Positions 53,595 through 62,516 of a stretch of DNA of 64,000 nt are shown here, piece after piece. The notes under the pieces were generated by a model. That model did no database searches. It was not told where the DNA came from and saw only the letters and a list, made by a program, of their open reading frames with translations. The DNA lies in the NCBI GenBank assembly GCA_002238645.1, contig MPMT01000012.1, forward strand, positions 1 to 64,000, in the 5' to 3' direction. Position numbers and translations under genes: made by a program. How positions within the stretch are numbered: the first letter of the stretch is position 1; each line of letters begins with the position of its first letter. This stretch comes from Alphaproteobacteria bacterium bin52. GTDB taxonomy: Bacteria > Pseudomonadota > Alphaproteobacteria > Thalassobaculales > Thalassobaculaceae.

Positions 53595-55106
53595 TCACCC
53601 GTCCCGGGAACCGGTGGGCGAGCCGCCCGGGCCATGGACGACACCGGGGGTCGTGACCACCGCCGGAGCCGGGTCGAGCGTCGCGGGGTCGAGTTCGGGG
53701 CGCCGGAACAACCCGGGGCACAGCCGCTCGTAGGCAGCCCCCGCCGCAAGCGCCGCCGTGTCGGCGAGCCGACGGGCAACGACTTGCATGCCGACCGGCC
53801 GGCCATCCGCGGTCAGGCCGCAGGGCACCGACATCACCGGCAGGCCGGTGACGCTGAAGGCGTAGGCCGAGAGGAAGACGTCCTGGAACCGGTCGACCGG
53901 GCGTCCGCCGACGGTGGTCGGGAACGGTTCGTCAAGGCGGAACGGCGGCGCTCCCGCGACCGGGGCCACGATGTAGTCGAAGCGTTCCATGAACTGCCGG
54001 ACCCGGTGCCAGTAGACGGTGCGCAGCCGTTCCGCCCGGGTGACATCGCCAACCGAGAGTTCCTGTGCGGCGGTGATCTGGTTGATCAGCGGCCGTGTCA
54101 TTCGATCGCCATGGGCGGCGAAGCGGTCGGCATATCGGGCGATCATGCCGAAGCCGCGGGTTCCGGAGATGATCTCGCGCAGCTCCGAGGTATCGAAACT
54201 CGCCTCTTCCACCACGCAACCGAGATCCTCGAAGCGGCGTGCCCCGGCTGCGACCAGGGACGCGACCTCGGGATCGAGCGGGATCAGCCTGCCAAGGTCG
54301 CCGACGAGCGCGATACGGCATCCCCCGGGCAGGGGGAGCCCGGTGGCGCCCGCGAAGTCGGTCCCGTCGTAGGGCAGGCTCGCCGGGTCCCTGTCATCCG
54401 GGCCCGCCAGGGCCGCCATGGCGAGAGCGGTATCACCCACGGTCGCGGTCATCGGTCCCTGGACGTGCTGGACCAGCGTGTCCCAGGCAAAGTCGGTCGG
54501 CCAGGTCGGAACCCTGCCCGGGCTCGGCCGCAGACCGGCGAGATTGTTGAACGAGCACGGGATCCGGATCGAACCGCCGAGGTCGGTGCCCAGCGCAATC
54601 GGAGCCATCGCGGCGGCGACCGCCGCCCCCGATCCTCCACTTGATCCACCCGCGGTCACGTTGACATCCCACGGGTTGCGCGTGGTTCCGAAGATGGGGT
54701 TGGTGGTGTTGACGTCGTGCGCGAACTCCGGCGTGTTGGTCTTGCCCAGCAGGATCGCGCCCGCGGCCCGCAGCCGCTCGACCGGCACCGCATCCATCCC
54801 GGGGACGTCATCTTCCAGCAGCAGGGATCCGAAGGTGGTGCGCAACCCCCGGGTCTGCAGGATGTCCTTGGCGAGGAACGGCACCCCCTCGAGCAACCGG
54901 GGCGGCTCTCCCCTCGCACGGCGCCTGTCGACGGCCTCCGCCTCCTCCAGTGCGCGCGGGTTGAGGGTGCAGACCGCGTTGATCACCGGGTTCAGCGCAT
55001 CGATCCGCCCGATGAAGGCACGGGCAACCTCGACGGCGCCGAGCGACCCGTCGGCAACCCCGGATGCGATCCGGGCGGCAGTCATGGAAATGATGTCGCG
55101 GTGCAT
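53595..55106 (-). CDS. Amidase signature family hydrolase (AtzF/GatA-like)
   Basis: A 503-residue amidase with the full Ser-cisSer-Lys triad: Lys in FLAKDILQTRG, the GGSSGGSGAAVAA loop, and nucleophile in GTDLGGSIRIP. C-terminal VTGLPVMSVPCGLTADGRPVG is typical of the GatA/allophanate-hydrolase-like branch without the extra C-terminal domain. The ATG at 55106 has GGAG at 6 bases. It is divergent from the class III aminotransferase (157 bases) and could remove the amide from an imported compound. It is not the GatA of tRNA amidation, since no gatB/gatC is near. Confidence 0.88.
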   Translation of the reverse strand: MHRDIISMTAARIASGVADGSLGAVEVARAFIGRIDALNPVINAVCTLNPRALEEAEAVDRRRARGEPPRLLEGVPFLAKDILQTRGLRTTFGSLLLEDDVPGMDAVPVERLRAAGAILLGKTNTPEFAHDVNTTNPIFGTTRNPWDVNVTAGGSSGGSGAAVAAAMAPIALGTDLGGSIRIPCSFNNLAGLRPSPGRVPTWPTDFAWDTLVQHVQGPMTATVGDTALAMAALAGPDDRDPASLPYDGTDFAGATGLPLPGGCRIALVGDLGRLIPLDPEVASLVAAGARRFEDLGCVVEEASFDTSELREIISGTRGFGMIARYADRFAAHGDRMTRPLINQITAAQELSVGDVTRAERLRTVYWHRVRQFMERFDYIVAPVAGAPPFRLDEPFPTTVGGRPVDRFQDVFLSAYAFSVTGLPVMSVPCGLTADGRPVGMQVVARRLADTAALAAGAAYERLCPGLFRRPELDPATLDPAPAVVTTPGVVHGPGGSPTGSRDG

Positions 55107-55263
55107 GTCTCTCTCCGGCCGGGACAGGGTGCCCGCCGCCGGACGGTGCGGCGACGCGTCGCGGAACGCCGGGCGGGGCGCGCGGCGATGGCGTTTGGGG
55201 CTGATCCCGCACAGTGATAGACTGCCGGCCTGCCCCGCCACAACCATCCTGGGAGATCGCTCC

Positions 55264-56652
55264 ATGCCGCTGCAACCCAACTCGCCGGAAGCACGGGACG
55301 TCGCGTACCTGCTGCATCCCTACACGAACTTCCGCCAGCACGAAGAACAGGGGCCGATGGTCATCGAGCGCGGTGAAGGCGTCTATGTCTGGGATACCGG
55401 CGGCAAGCAATACATCGAGGGCATGGCGGGGCTGTGGTCGACCTCGCTCGGCTTCCAGCACAAGCGCCTGGTCGCCGCCGCGGTGAAGCAGCTCGAGACC
55501 CTGCCCTACTACCACCAGTTCGGCCAGAAGTCGCACCTGCCCGGCATCGACCTTGCCGAAAAACTGATGGGGCTGGCGCCGAACTCGATTTCCCGGGTGT
55601 TCTTCAACAACTCGGGCTCGGAGGCAAACGACACCGCGATCAAGTTCATCTGGTACTACAACAACGCTCGCGGGCGTCACCAGAAGAAGAAGATTGTCGG
55701 CCGGGTGAACGGCTACCACGGGATTACGCTGGCGGCTGCCAGCCTGACCGGCCGGTCGCTCAACCATTCCGGCTTCGATGTGCCGCTTGACCGTTTCATC
55801 CACACCGGCAACCCGCATTTCTACCGCTTCGGCGAGGAAGGCGAGAGCGAGGAGGACTTCGCCACCCGCATGGCCGAGGAACTCGACGCGCTGATCCAGT
55901 CCGAGGGGCCGGACACGGTGGCCGCGTTCTTCGCCGAACCGGTAATGGGTGCGGGCGGCGTGATCGTTCCGCCGGCAACCTATTTCCCGAAGATCCAGGA
56001 GGTTCTGCGCCGGCACGACGTGCTGTTCGTGGCCGACGAGGTGATCTGCGGCTTCGGGCGAACCGGCAATGTCTGGGGATCGCAGACCTTCGGTATCGAA
56101 CCCGACATCATGGTGTGCGCCAAGGCGCTGTCATCGAGCTACCTGCCGATCTCGGCGACGATGGTCTCCGACGAGGTCTACCAGGCGGTCGCCGACCAGA
56201 GTGCGAAGCTCGGTGTGTTTGGCCACGGCTACACCTATTCCGGCCACCCTGTCGCGGCGGCGGTGGCGCTGGAGACCCTGAAGATCTACGACGAAGAAGG
56301 GACCTTCGACCATGTCAGGAGCGTTGCACGCCGGTTCCAGCAGCGGATCCAGGGCTTTGCCGACCATCCGCTGGTCGGCGAGGCGCGCGGCGTCGGACTG
56401 GTCGGGGCCACCGAACTGGTGAAGGACAAGTCGACCAGGGAGCCGTTCGCGGCGTCGGACGGTGTCGGTGCGCTCGTCAATGACCTCTGCGCCCGCGAAG
56501 GCCTGATCACGCGGCCGGTCGGGGATTCGATGTGTTTCGCACCACCCCTGATCATCACCGAAAGCGAGATCGACGAGATGTTCGACCGCTACGCCCGCGC
56601 GCTCGATGCCGGGCTTGACCAGTTGACCCGGCAGGGAACGGCAGTCGCGTAA
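55264..56652 (+). CDS. Class III omega-aminotransferase
   Basis: A 462-residue PLP enzyme. The Asp that contacts PLP is in FVADEVICGFGRTG, the PLP lysine is K287 in CAKALSSSYLPIS, and RVNGYHGITLAAASLTG holds the family's YHG motif. Overall pattern matches putrescine-, taurine- and beta-alanine-pyruvate aminotransferases (SpuC/omega-APT group). GGGAG sits 8 bases before the ATG at 55264. It is followed by genes for a PotABCD-type importer on the same strand, which suggests an imported amine or amino acid as substrate. Confidence 0.9.
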   Translation: MPLQPNSPEARDVAYLLHPYTNFRQHEEQGPMVIERGEGVYVWDTGGKQYIEGMAGLWSTSLGFQHKRLVAAAVKQLETLPYYHQFGQKSHLPGIDLAEKLMGLAPNSISRVFFNNSGSEANDTAIKFIWYYNNARGRHQKKKIVGRVNGYHGITLAAASLTGRSLNHSGFDVPLDRFIHTGNPHFYRFGEEGESEEDFATRMAEELDALIQSEGPDTVAAFFAEPVMGAGGVIVPPATYFPKIQEVLRRHDVLFVADEVICGFGRTGNVWGSQTFGIEPDIMVCAKALSSSYLPISATMVSDEVYQAVADQSAKLGVFGHGYTYSGHPVAAAVALETLKIYDEEGTFDHVRSVARRFQQRIQGFADHPLVGEARGVGLVGATELVKDKSTREPFAASDGVGALVNDLCAREGLITRPVGDSMCFAPPLIITESEIDEMFDRYARALDAGLDQLTRQGTAVA

Positions 56653-56741
56653 CCACGCATGATCCCTGCAGTCCGGTGCCGCCGTTCGAACCGCCGTTTC
56701 CCCATGGCCGGGGGAACGGCGGGACCGGGGAAGGACCGGCC

Positions 56742-57836
56742 GTGACCGCCGCACCGGACGTGCTGGTCCGGTTCCGAAACGTCGAGAAGACCTATGACGG
56801 CCAGGTCAACGTCGTCGACCGGCTCAACCTGGAGATCCGGCGGGGCGAGTTCCTGACCCTGCTGGGACCGTCGGGTTCGGGCAAGACGACCATCCTGCTG
56901 ATGCTCGCGGGGTTCGAAGCGGTCACCGCGGGCGATATCGCCCTCAACGATCGATCGCTCGCCAATGTGCCGCCGTTCCGGCGCAACATGGGCATCGTGT
57001 TCCAGAACTACGCGCTTTTCCCGCACCGGTCGGTATTCCAGAACGTCGCCTTTCCCCTGGTCCAGCGCCGGATTGCCAGAACCGTCATCCGCGAGAAGGT
57101 GGAGACGGCGCTGCGGATGGTCGACCTCGCCGGACTCGGCGACCGGCGACCGCACCAGCTGTCCGGTGGCCAGCAGCAGCGCGTCGCGCTGGCGCGCGCC
57201 CTGGTCTTCGAGCCGGAAATGGTGCTGATGGACGAACCGCTGGGCGCGCTCGACAGGAAGCTGCGCGAACAGATGCAGATCGAGATCAAGCACCTGCACG
57301 ATGAGCTCGGCATGACCGTCGCCTACGTCACCCATGACCAGGGTGAGGCGCTCACCATGTCGGACCGGGTCGCGATCATGAACGACGGCCTCATCCAGCA
57401 GGTGGGTTCACCCCACGAGGTCTACGAGGAGCCGGCCAATGCCTTCGTTGCCGGTTTCGTGGGCGAGAACAACGGGTTCGAGGGCGTCATCGAGAACACC
57501 GACGGGGCCGAATGCGCCGTCAGGCTGGCCTCAGGCGACCTGGTCCGCGCCCGGTCGGACACACCGCGCGCCCGGGGAGAAGCGGCGATCCTCTCGCTGC
57601 GCCCGGAGCGACTCTCGATCAACCCACCCGAGGACATGACCGCGAACCGGTTCGAGGCGCGGATTGTCGAGGTGATCTACTTCGGTGCCCACAACCGGGC
57701 GCGTCTTGCCATGGCCGGGCGGGATGACATCGTCGCGCGCGTGCCGGCGGGTGCAGCCAGCGATACCCTCCTGCCCGGGGCACCGGTCACGATCGGCTGG
57801 TCTTCCGAGCACTGCCGGGTGCTGGCACCGGCATGA
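56742..57836 (+). CDS. potA: Polyamine-type ABC transporter ATPase (PotA-like)
   Basis: A 364-residue ATPase. Walker A GPSGSGKT at 42-49, signature LSGGQQQR at 140-147, Walker [12 protein letters not shown] at 161-171, switch His in THDQGEAL. The C-terminal TOBE domain contains [12 protein letters not shown], as in PotA. The GTG at 56742 is preferred since the domain begins there and a purine-rich site precedes it. Its stop overlaps the permease start (ATGA). It powers the importer encoded downstream; spermidine, putrescine or an opine-like amine is the usual cargo of this family. Confidence 0.9.
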   Translation: MTAAPDVLVRFRNVEKTYDGQVNVVDRLNLEIRRGEFLTLLGPSGSGKTTILLMLAGFEAVTAGDIALNDRSLANVPPFRRNMGIVFQNYALFPHRSVFQNVAFPLVQRRIARTVIREKVETALRMVDLAGLGDRRPHQLSGGQQQRVALARALVFEPEMVLMDEPLGALDRKLREQMQIEIKHLHDELGMTVAYVTHDQGEALTMSDRVAIMNDGLIQQVGSPHEVYEEPANAFVAGFVGENNGFEGVIENTDGAECAVRLASGDLVRARSDTPRARGEAAILSLRPERLSINPPEDMTANRFEARIVEVIYFGAHNRARLAMAGRDDIVARVPAGAASDTLLPGAPVTIGWSSEHCRVLAPA

Positions 57837-59062
57837 CCGCGCCTGCCGGGAGCAACCTCGAGGTCAAGCTCCGCCGCGCCCAGCGCCGACGCTCGTTTAC
57901 ATCCTTCCTGCTGGTTGCGCCCCTGCTCCTGTTCATTCTCGTGGTGTTCGCGGGCCCGATCCTCTCGTTGCTGTACTTCAGTATCGATGATCCGAAGCTC
58001 GCCGAGGTCATGCCCCGGACCGCGAAGATCGTGACGGCCTGGGACGGTGCGGAACTGCCGGGCGAGGACGCCTACGCGGCAGTGGTCGAGGAAATCCGGA
58101 CCGGCTACGCCAACAGGACCGTCGCTGCGGCGGCCATGCGGCTGAACTACGAGATCAGCGGTTTTCGCAGCATGGTGATGCGAACCGGGCGAAAGATCCG
58201 CCGCATCACCGGACCGCCCTACAGGGACGCCCTGATCGGGCTGGACGAACGCTGGGGCGACATCACCTACTGGCGGGCGATCAAGGCATCGGCCGGACCC
58301 TACACGACCCGCTACCTGCTGGCTGCCGTGGACCTCGAGCGCCGCTGGGACGGCAGCGTCGCGAAGGCGCCGCCGGAACGCACCATCTATGTCGAGTACC
58401 TCCAGCGCACCTTCTGGATCAGTTTCTGGGTGCTCGCCTGCTGCATCCTCATCGGCTATCCGATGGCCTATCTCATCGCCACCTCCGGCAGACGCACGTC
58501 ACGGATCCTGCTGGCGCTGGTCTTGCTGCCGTTCTGGACCTCCCTGCTGGTGCGCACTGCCGCCTGGGTGGTGCTGCTGCAGAACAAGGGCATCGTCAAC
58601 GACTTCCTGCTGCTCGCCGGGATTGTCGACGAGCCGCTCACGCTGATCTTCAACCGGACCGGCGTCTACATCGCGATGGTCCATATCCTGCTGCCCTTCC
58701 TGGTACTGCCGCTCTATGCGGTCATGCGCAACGTCCCGCCAGATCAGTTACGGGCCGCGGCCTCGCTCGGAGCCCGGCCGGTCGCAGCCTTCCTTTCGGT
58801 CTACCTGCCGCAGACCCTGCCCGGGCTCGGCGCCGGCTGCATCCTCGTCTTCATCCTGTCACTCGGTTTCTACATCACGCCGGCACTGATCGGCGGCGCG
58901 TCCGACCAGATGCTGAGCTACCTCATCGCCGAGTTCGCGACCCGCACCGGCAACTGGGGCATGGCGAGCGCTATCGCGATCCTGCTGCTTCTGAGCGTGG
59001 CCGCCCTGTACCCGGTCTATCGCGGACTGGTACGCGGCGGCACCGGATTCAGGTTCGGATAA
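57833..59062 (+). CDS. potB: ABC transporter permease, PotB-like, with a large periplasmic insertion
   Basis: A 409-residue permease, about 120 longer than E. coli PotB. The first helix is at residues 24-46. It is followed by an extra hydrophilic block of about 130 residues before the second helix (about 185-206). The rest, with SLGARPVAAFLSVYLPQTLPG (EAA loop), is standard. The insertion lies on the periplasmic side and might contact the binding protein. Coupled at both ends: 4-base overlap with potA, 1-base overlap with potC. Confidence 0.88.
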   Translation: MTAPAGSNLEVKLRRAQRRRSFTSFLLVAPLLLFILVVFAGPILSLLYFSIDDPKLAEVMPRTAKIVTAWDGAELPGEDAYAAVVEEIRTGYANRTVAAAAMRLNYEISGFRSMVMRTGRKIRRITGPPYRDALIGLDERWGDITYWRAIKASAGPYTTRYLLAAVDLERRWDGSVAKAPPERTIYVEYLQRTFWISFWVLACCILIGYPMAYLIATSGRRTSRILLALVLLPFWTSLLVRTAAWVVLLQNKGIVNDFLLLAGIVDEPLTLIFNRTGVYIAMVHILLPFLVLPLYAVMRNVPPDQLRAAASLGARPVAAFLSVYLPQTLPGLGAGCILVFILSLGFYITPALIGGASDQMLSYLIAEFATRTGNWGMASAIAILLLLSVAALYPVYRGLVRGGTGFRFG

Positions 59063-59892
59063 TGGCGCTTCCGGTCAACGCCACCCGCGGACAGCATGTC
59101 TGGTACTGGTGCCTGCGGGTCATCTGCGCCTTCGGTTTCCTGTTCCTGGTCGGCCCGATCGTGGTCATCGTTCCGATCTCGTTCAGTTCCGGGAGCTTCC
59201 TGAGCTATCCGCTGCCCGGCCTTTCGCTACGCTGGTACGAAACGGTCGTCGAGCCGTTTCCGTGGATGTTCGCGCTGGAGAACAGTCTGATCGTCGCGGT
59301 GGCGACGACACTGATTGCCACCACTCTCGGGACGCTTGCGGCCTACGGACTCACGCGCGCCCACTTTCCCGGCAAGCCGCTGATCTTCGGCCTGCTGATC
59401 TCGCCGCTCGCGGTGCCGGTGGTGATCAGTGCGCTCGGTCTCTATTTCTTCTTCGCCCGTGTCGGGCTGGTGCAGACCCATGCCGGGCTCATCATCGCCC
59501 ACGTGGTGCTGGCGGTGCCCTTTGTCGTCATCACCGTCTCGGCAACGCTCAAGGGCTTCGACTGGAACCTGGTCCGTGCGGCCGAGAGCCTGGGCGCACC
59601 GCCGCTCTCCGCCTTCTTCCAGGTGACACTGCCCCTGATCGCACCCGGTGTGCTCGCCGGCGCGGTGTTCGCGTTCGTGACATCGCTCGACGAGGTGATC
59701 GTGGCGTTGTTCGTCAGCGGTCCGGCGCAGATCACGCTGCCGCGCCAGCTCTTCACCGGCCTGCGCGATCAGCTCGACCCGTCGATTGTTGCGATCGCAA
59801 CCATTCTGATACTGTTCTCCCTTGCCCTGCTCGCCGTGGTGGAACTGCTGCAGTGGCGAAACGCCCGGCACAGATCCCGGGGCGACACGTAA
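59062..59892 (+). CDS. potC: ABC transporter permease, PotC-like
   Basis: A 276-residue permease with six hydrophobic helices. The EAA loop reads RAAESLGAPPLSAFFQVTLPL near 171-191, and SFSSGSFLSYPLPGLSLRWY after helix 1 is characteristic of PotC/PotI permeases. It pairs with the longer PotB-like subunit to form the channel. It starts within the TAATG overlap with potB. The binding-protein gene follows after 82 bases. Confidence 0.9.
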   Translation: MALPVNATRGQHVWYWCLRVICAFGFLFLVGPIVVIVPISFSSGSFLSYPLPGLSLRWYETVVEPFPWMFALENSLIVAVATTLIATTLGTLAAYGLTRAHFPGKPLIFGLLISPLAVPVVISALGLYFFFARVGLVQTHAGLIIAHVVLAVPFVVITVSATLKGFDWNLVRAAESLGAPPLSAFFQVTLPLIAPGVLAGAVFAFVTSLDEVIVALFVSGPAQITLPRQLFTGLRDQLDPSIVAIATILILFSLALLAVVELLQWRNARHRSRGDT

Positions 59893-59974
59893 CGCCGCCT
59901 CACGTGGAGACGGACAGGAGCAGGGGTTAAGACAACAGGCAAGAGCCGTTTGCGGCGGAAGGGAGGACGAAGCC

Positions 59975-61036
59975 ATGCGCATCATCACGAGGAAAGTCAG
60001 CATGCTTTTCGCGGTGGCCGCGGCCCTGGGCCTGGTTTCCGCGGCCGCCGACGCCCGCGACTTCACCATCGCGAGCTGGGGCGGCACCTACCAGGAAGCG
60101 CAGCGCAACGTGTATTTCACGCCGTTCGGCGAGACGTCGGGGACGGCCTTCCTCGAGGACGTCTACCTCGGCGGCTGGGCCCAGTTCCAGGCCATGCAGG
60201 ACACCGGGCAGATCCCGTGGGATGTCGTTCAGCTCGAGACCTCCGAACTGGTCCGCGGCTGCGAGGAAGGCGTGTTCGTCAAGCTCGACTGGTCGAGGAT
60301 CGTGCCCACCGGAGACCTCCTGCCCGACGCCGTCACCGACTGCGGGGTCGGCACCATCGTCTGGTCGGTGGTCATTGCCTACAACGCCGATACCATCGGC
60401 ACGGCGCCCGCTTCGCTTGCCGATTTCTGGGACACGAAGACCTGGCCGGGCAAGCGCGGCATGCGCAATGGACCGAAGCTCAACCTCGAATACGCGCTGA
60501 TGGCCGACGGTGTCGCGCCGGCGGACGTCTACGCTGTGCTCAACACTCCCGAGGGTGTGGACCGGGCCTTCGCGAAGCTCGACGAAGTCAAGCCACTGGT
60601 CCAGTGGTGGGAAGCCGGAGCCCAGGCACCGGAGTGGCTGGCTGCCGGAGATGTCGAGCTGAGCGTCGCCTACAACGGGCGGATCAGCAATGCCCAGAAG
60701 GACGGCAAGAACCTGCAGATGATCTGGGACGGGACGATCTACGCCATCGACTCCTGGGCCATCGTCGAGGGCGCACCGCACCAGGATGCGGGTTACGACT
60801 TCATCAGGTTCGCAACCGATCCCGGCCGTCAGGCCGCCTTCACCAAGGCCTATGCCTACGGCCCCACGCACAATGACGGTATCGGCATGGTCGAGCCGGA
60901 GCGCGCAATGATCCTGCCGGCGGGCGACAACCTCGCGACCGGCCTGTTCGGGGGCAGCCAGGACGCGATCGATTTCTGGGTCGACTACCAGGAAGAGCTG
61001 ACCGAGCGCTGGAACCGCTGGGTGGCGCAGAACTGA
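59975..61036 (+). CDS. potD: Polyamine-type extracellular solute-binding protein (PotD/PotF-like)
   Basis: A 353-residue periplasmic protein. Signal peptide of about 29 residues ending ADA|RD, then FTIASWGGTYQEAQ, a typical start of this binding-protein family. Ligand-pocket aromatic and acidic residues such as WDVVQLETSEL and VQWWEAGAQ are present, but the ligand cannot be assigned. GGAG sits 9 bases before the ATG at 59975. It is the last gene of potABCD; a strong hairpin ends the transcript. Confidence 0.9.
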   Translation: MRIITRKVSMLFAVAAALGLVSAAADARDFTIASWGGTYQEAQRNVYFTPFGETSGTAFLEDVYLGGWAQFQAMQDTGQIPWDVVQLETSELVRGCEEGVFVKLDWSRIVPTGDLLPDAVTDCGVGTIVWSVVIAYNADTIGTAPASLADFWDTKTWPGKRGMRNGPKLNLEYALMADGVAPADVYAVLNTPEGVDRAFAKLDEVKPLVQWWEAGAQAPEWLAAGDVELSVAYNGRISNAQKDGKNLQMIWDGTIYAIDSWAIVEGAPHQDAGYDFIRFATDPGRQAAFTKAYAYGPTHNDGIGMVEPERAMILPAGDNLATGLFGGSQDAIDFWVDYQEELTERWNRWVAQN

Positions 61037-61046
61037 AACCTGGAAC

Positions 61047-61074
61047 GGCGGTGACGGGCCAGCCCGTCACCGCC
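61047..61074. terminator. Shared hairpin between potD and the dioxygenase
   Basis: A 12-bp perfect stem GGCGGTGACGGG/CCCGTCACCGCC with a 4-base loop, between two convergent genes. It lacks a T run on either side but is the strongest hairpin in this part of the window and probably ends both transcripts. Confidence 0.6.
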
Positions 61075-61088
61075 GCCCCGGGGAGCCG

Positions 61089-61649
61089 TCAGGCCGGGGC
61101 CAGCACGAAGTCGAACCGTGCGCGCCACTCATCACCGGCGTCGCGATCGAGCCGAACCAGCAAGTCGTCGCGGTAGATGCGATCGCGCGCGTTGGTCGCG
61201 GCGTGATCGGGGAAGTAGACCTGTGTGGTCAGCAGGTGCGTGCCCGCACCGAACAGCTTCACGTGGATGTGCGGGGTGCGGCCCGTGTACCGGACCGGGC
61301 GGATGGTGAGAAACCGGAACATGCCTGCCGGATCGGTGACCTGGTGACCGCGGTAGCGAAAGCCCCGGTTGTCGTAGCGGCCACGCTCGTCGCAGTGCCA
61401 GATGTCAATGACGGCACCGGGCAGGGGCCGGCAGTTCGCCGTCAGCACCGAACCCTCGAGGACGAGGGTCTCGCCGTCGCTGCCGGGTTCGCGCAGGTCG
61501 GCGCGGCGCGGCGTCGACGGGGTGTAGTACGGCCCCTCGGTCTGCCGGCGCGTGGGGGCTCCGCACCCGGACGCCCGGGCCGGGAACGGCAGCGCACTCG
61601 CAACCAGTCCCAGTGCAACCGCTCGTCTCGTTGTCCCGCGTCCTTCCAT
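61089..61649 (-). CDS. Exported intradiol ring-cleavage dioxygenase-like protein
   Basis: A 186-residue non-haem iron protein of the protocatechuate 3,4-dioxygenase fold. The four iron ligands are visible: Tyr in TEGPYYTP, Tyr in GFRYRGHQ, and two His in TPHIHVKLF. The N-terminus TTRRAVALGLVASALPF is a twin-arginine-like signal, so a folded metalloprotein is probably exported. Length is that of the short single-domain family whose substrates are mostly unknown. Its start lies next to the low-GC region on the right. Confidence 0.82.
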   Translation of the reverse strand: MEGRGTTRRAVALGLVASALPFPARASGCGAPTRRQTEGPYYTPSTPRRADLREPGSDGETLVLEGSVLTANCRPLPGAVIDIWHCDERGRYDNRGFRYRGHQVTDPAGMFRFLTIRPVRYTGRTPHIHVKLFGAGTHLLTTQVYFPDHAATNARDRIYRDDLLVRLDRDAGDEWRARFDFVLAPA

Positions 61650-62516
61650 TGCTTGAGCGTAACCGAACCCGGCGTGCGGATCGACAGGCATGGACGGACA
61701 GGACGGACGCCCTGAACGTCTTGCCGCCCGGCTGATCGACCTAAGACACGCGATGTAGATCTGTCGTCGTCGCGCGAAGCCATCGTTAACCACATCAACC
61801 AACCCTTGCAATCCGAACGCACCGCCACCACCTACCGGGAGAAACTGACAGCCACTCCTTCCTTCAATCGATTCCGTCAGGACACAGGGAGGCAAATGCG
61901 CATACCATACCATTCGTATCCACTGGTCACGCGCTTGCCGTCTCAATCTCGAGAACGACTCTTGCGATGGATGCTACCTGGAAGTCGAGTTGAAATCGGA
62001 TCAACCACAACCAGGACTCCTCTGGCCCGACACCCGCACATAGCGCTTTCCGGCCTCCGATAAGGCCACAGCGGTCGACACCGATTAGGTTCGCATGTCG
62101 CTACTCCTGACCGAAACCTGCCGCTCTTTCGTCAATGACTGTATCCCAATAGAGTTGTTCCATGCCTTTTTCGGATTGAAATGGACAAATGCGTGCGGCG
62201 CGACAATCAACCTGAGACTTGCGCGTCAATCAGGATGAGACGGGGGAAGGCGGCGGCCCGGAACGGAGGGAGGGCGTAGCCCGACCGGAGTTCCGGGCCG
62301 CCGGCTCGAGGAATTTTCCCCCGTGCCTTCTGGCGGATTGGGCCGTCCGGGCGAATGGTGGCGCTTTCCCAGCAAGGGAGCGCTATACAAATGCGGTAGC
62401 ATCAACAACAATCGCAATAACAGGTTTCAGGACCCGCATGATCTTGGCGCAACACTCCGCCGCACCATCCACGTGTCCGTCGAGATCATATTCATCACGA
62501 TGTTCTATCGTCCCCA
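61650..62516. other. Gene-free stretch at the left boundary of a low-GC segment
   Basis: About 870 bases without a supported gene. The base composition changes from the GC-rich host type to a much more AT-rich type between about 61740 and 62220. It contains a nested palindrome at 62251-62303 and stop codons in all frames. No tRNA, integrase or direct repeat marking an attachment site was recognised. It probably includes the left junction of acquired DNA and the promoter of the AlbA-type gene. Confidence 0.5.
62251..62303. repeat. Nested palindrome (14-bp outer stem, inner hairpin)
   Basis: Outer arms 62251-62264 and 62290-62303 (CGGCGGCCCGGAAC / GTTCCGGGCCGCCG) pair perfectly over 14 bp. Inside, GGGC-GTA-GCCC (62272-62282) forms a second hairpin. 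A GC-rich structure standing alone in AT-rich DNA is typical of REP-like or palindromic intergenic elements, but no second copy was found in this window. Confidence 0.6.

Noticed and set aside
62226-62417. A 63-codon minus-strand frame over the palindrome.
   Set aside because: Composition and low complexity follow from the palindrome; no ribosome site and no recognised family.
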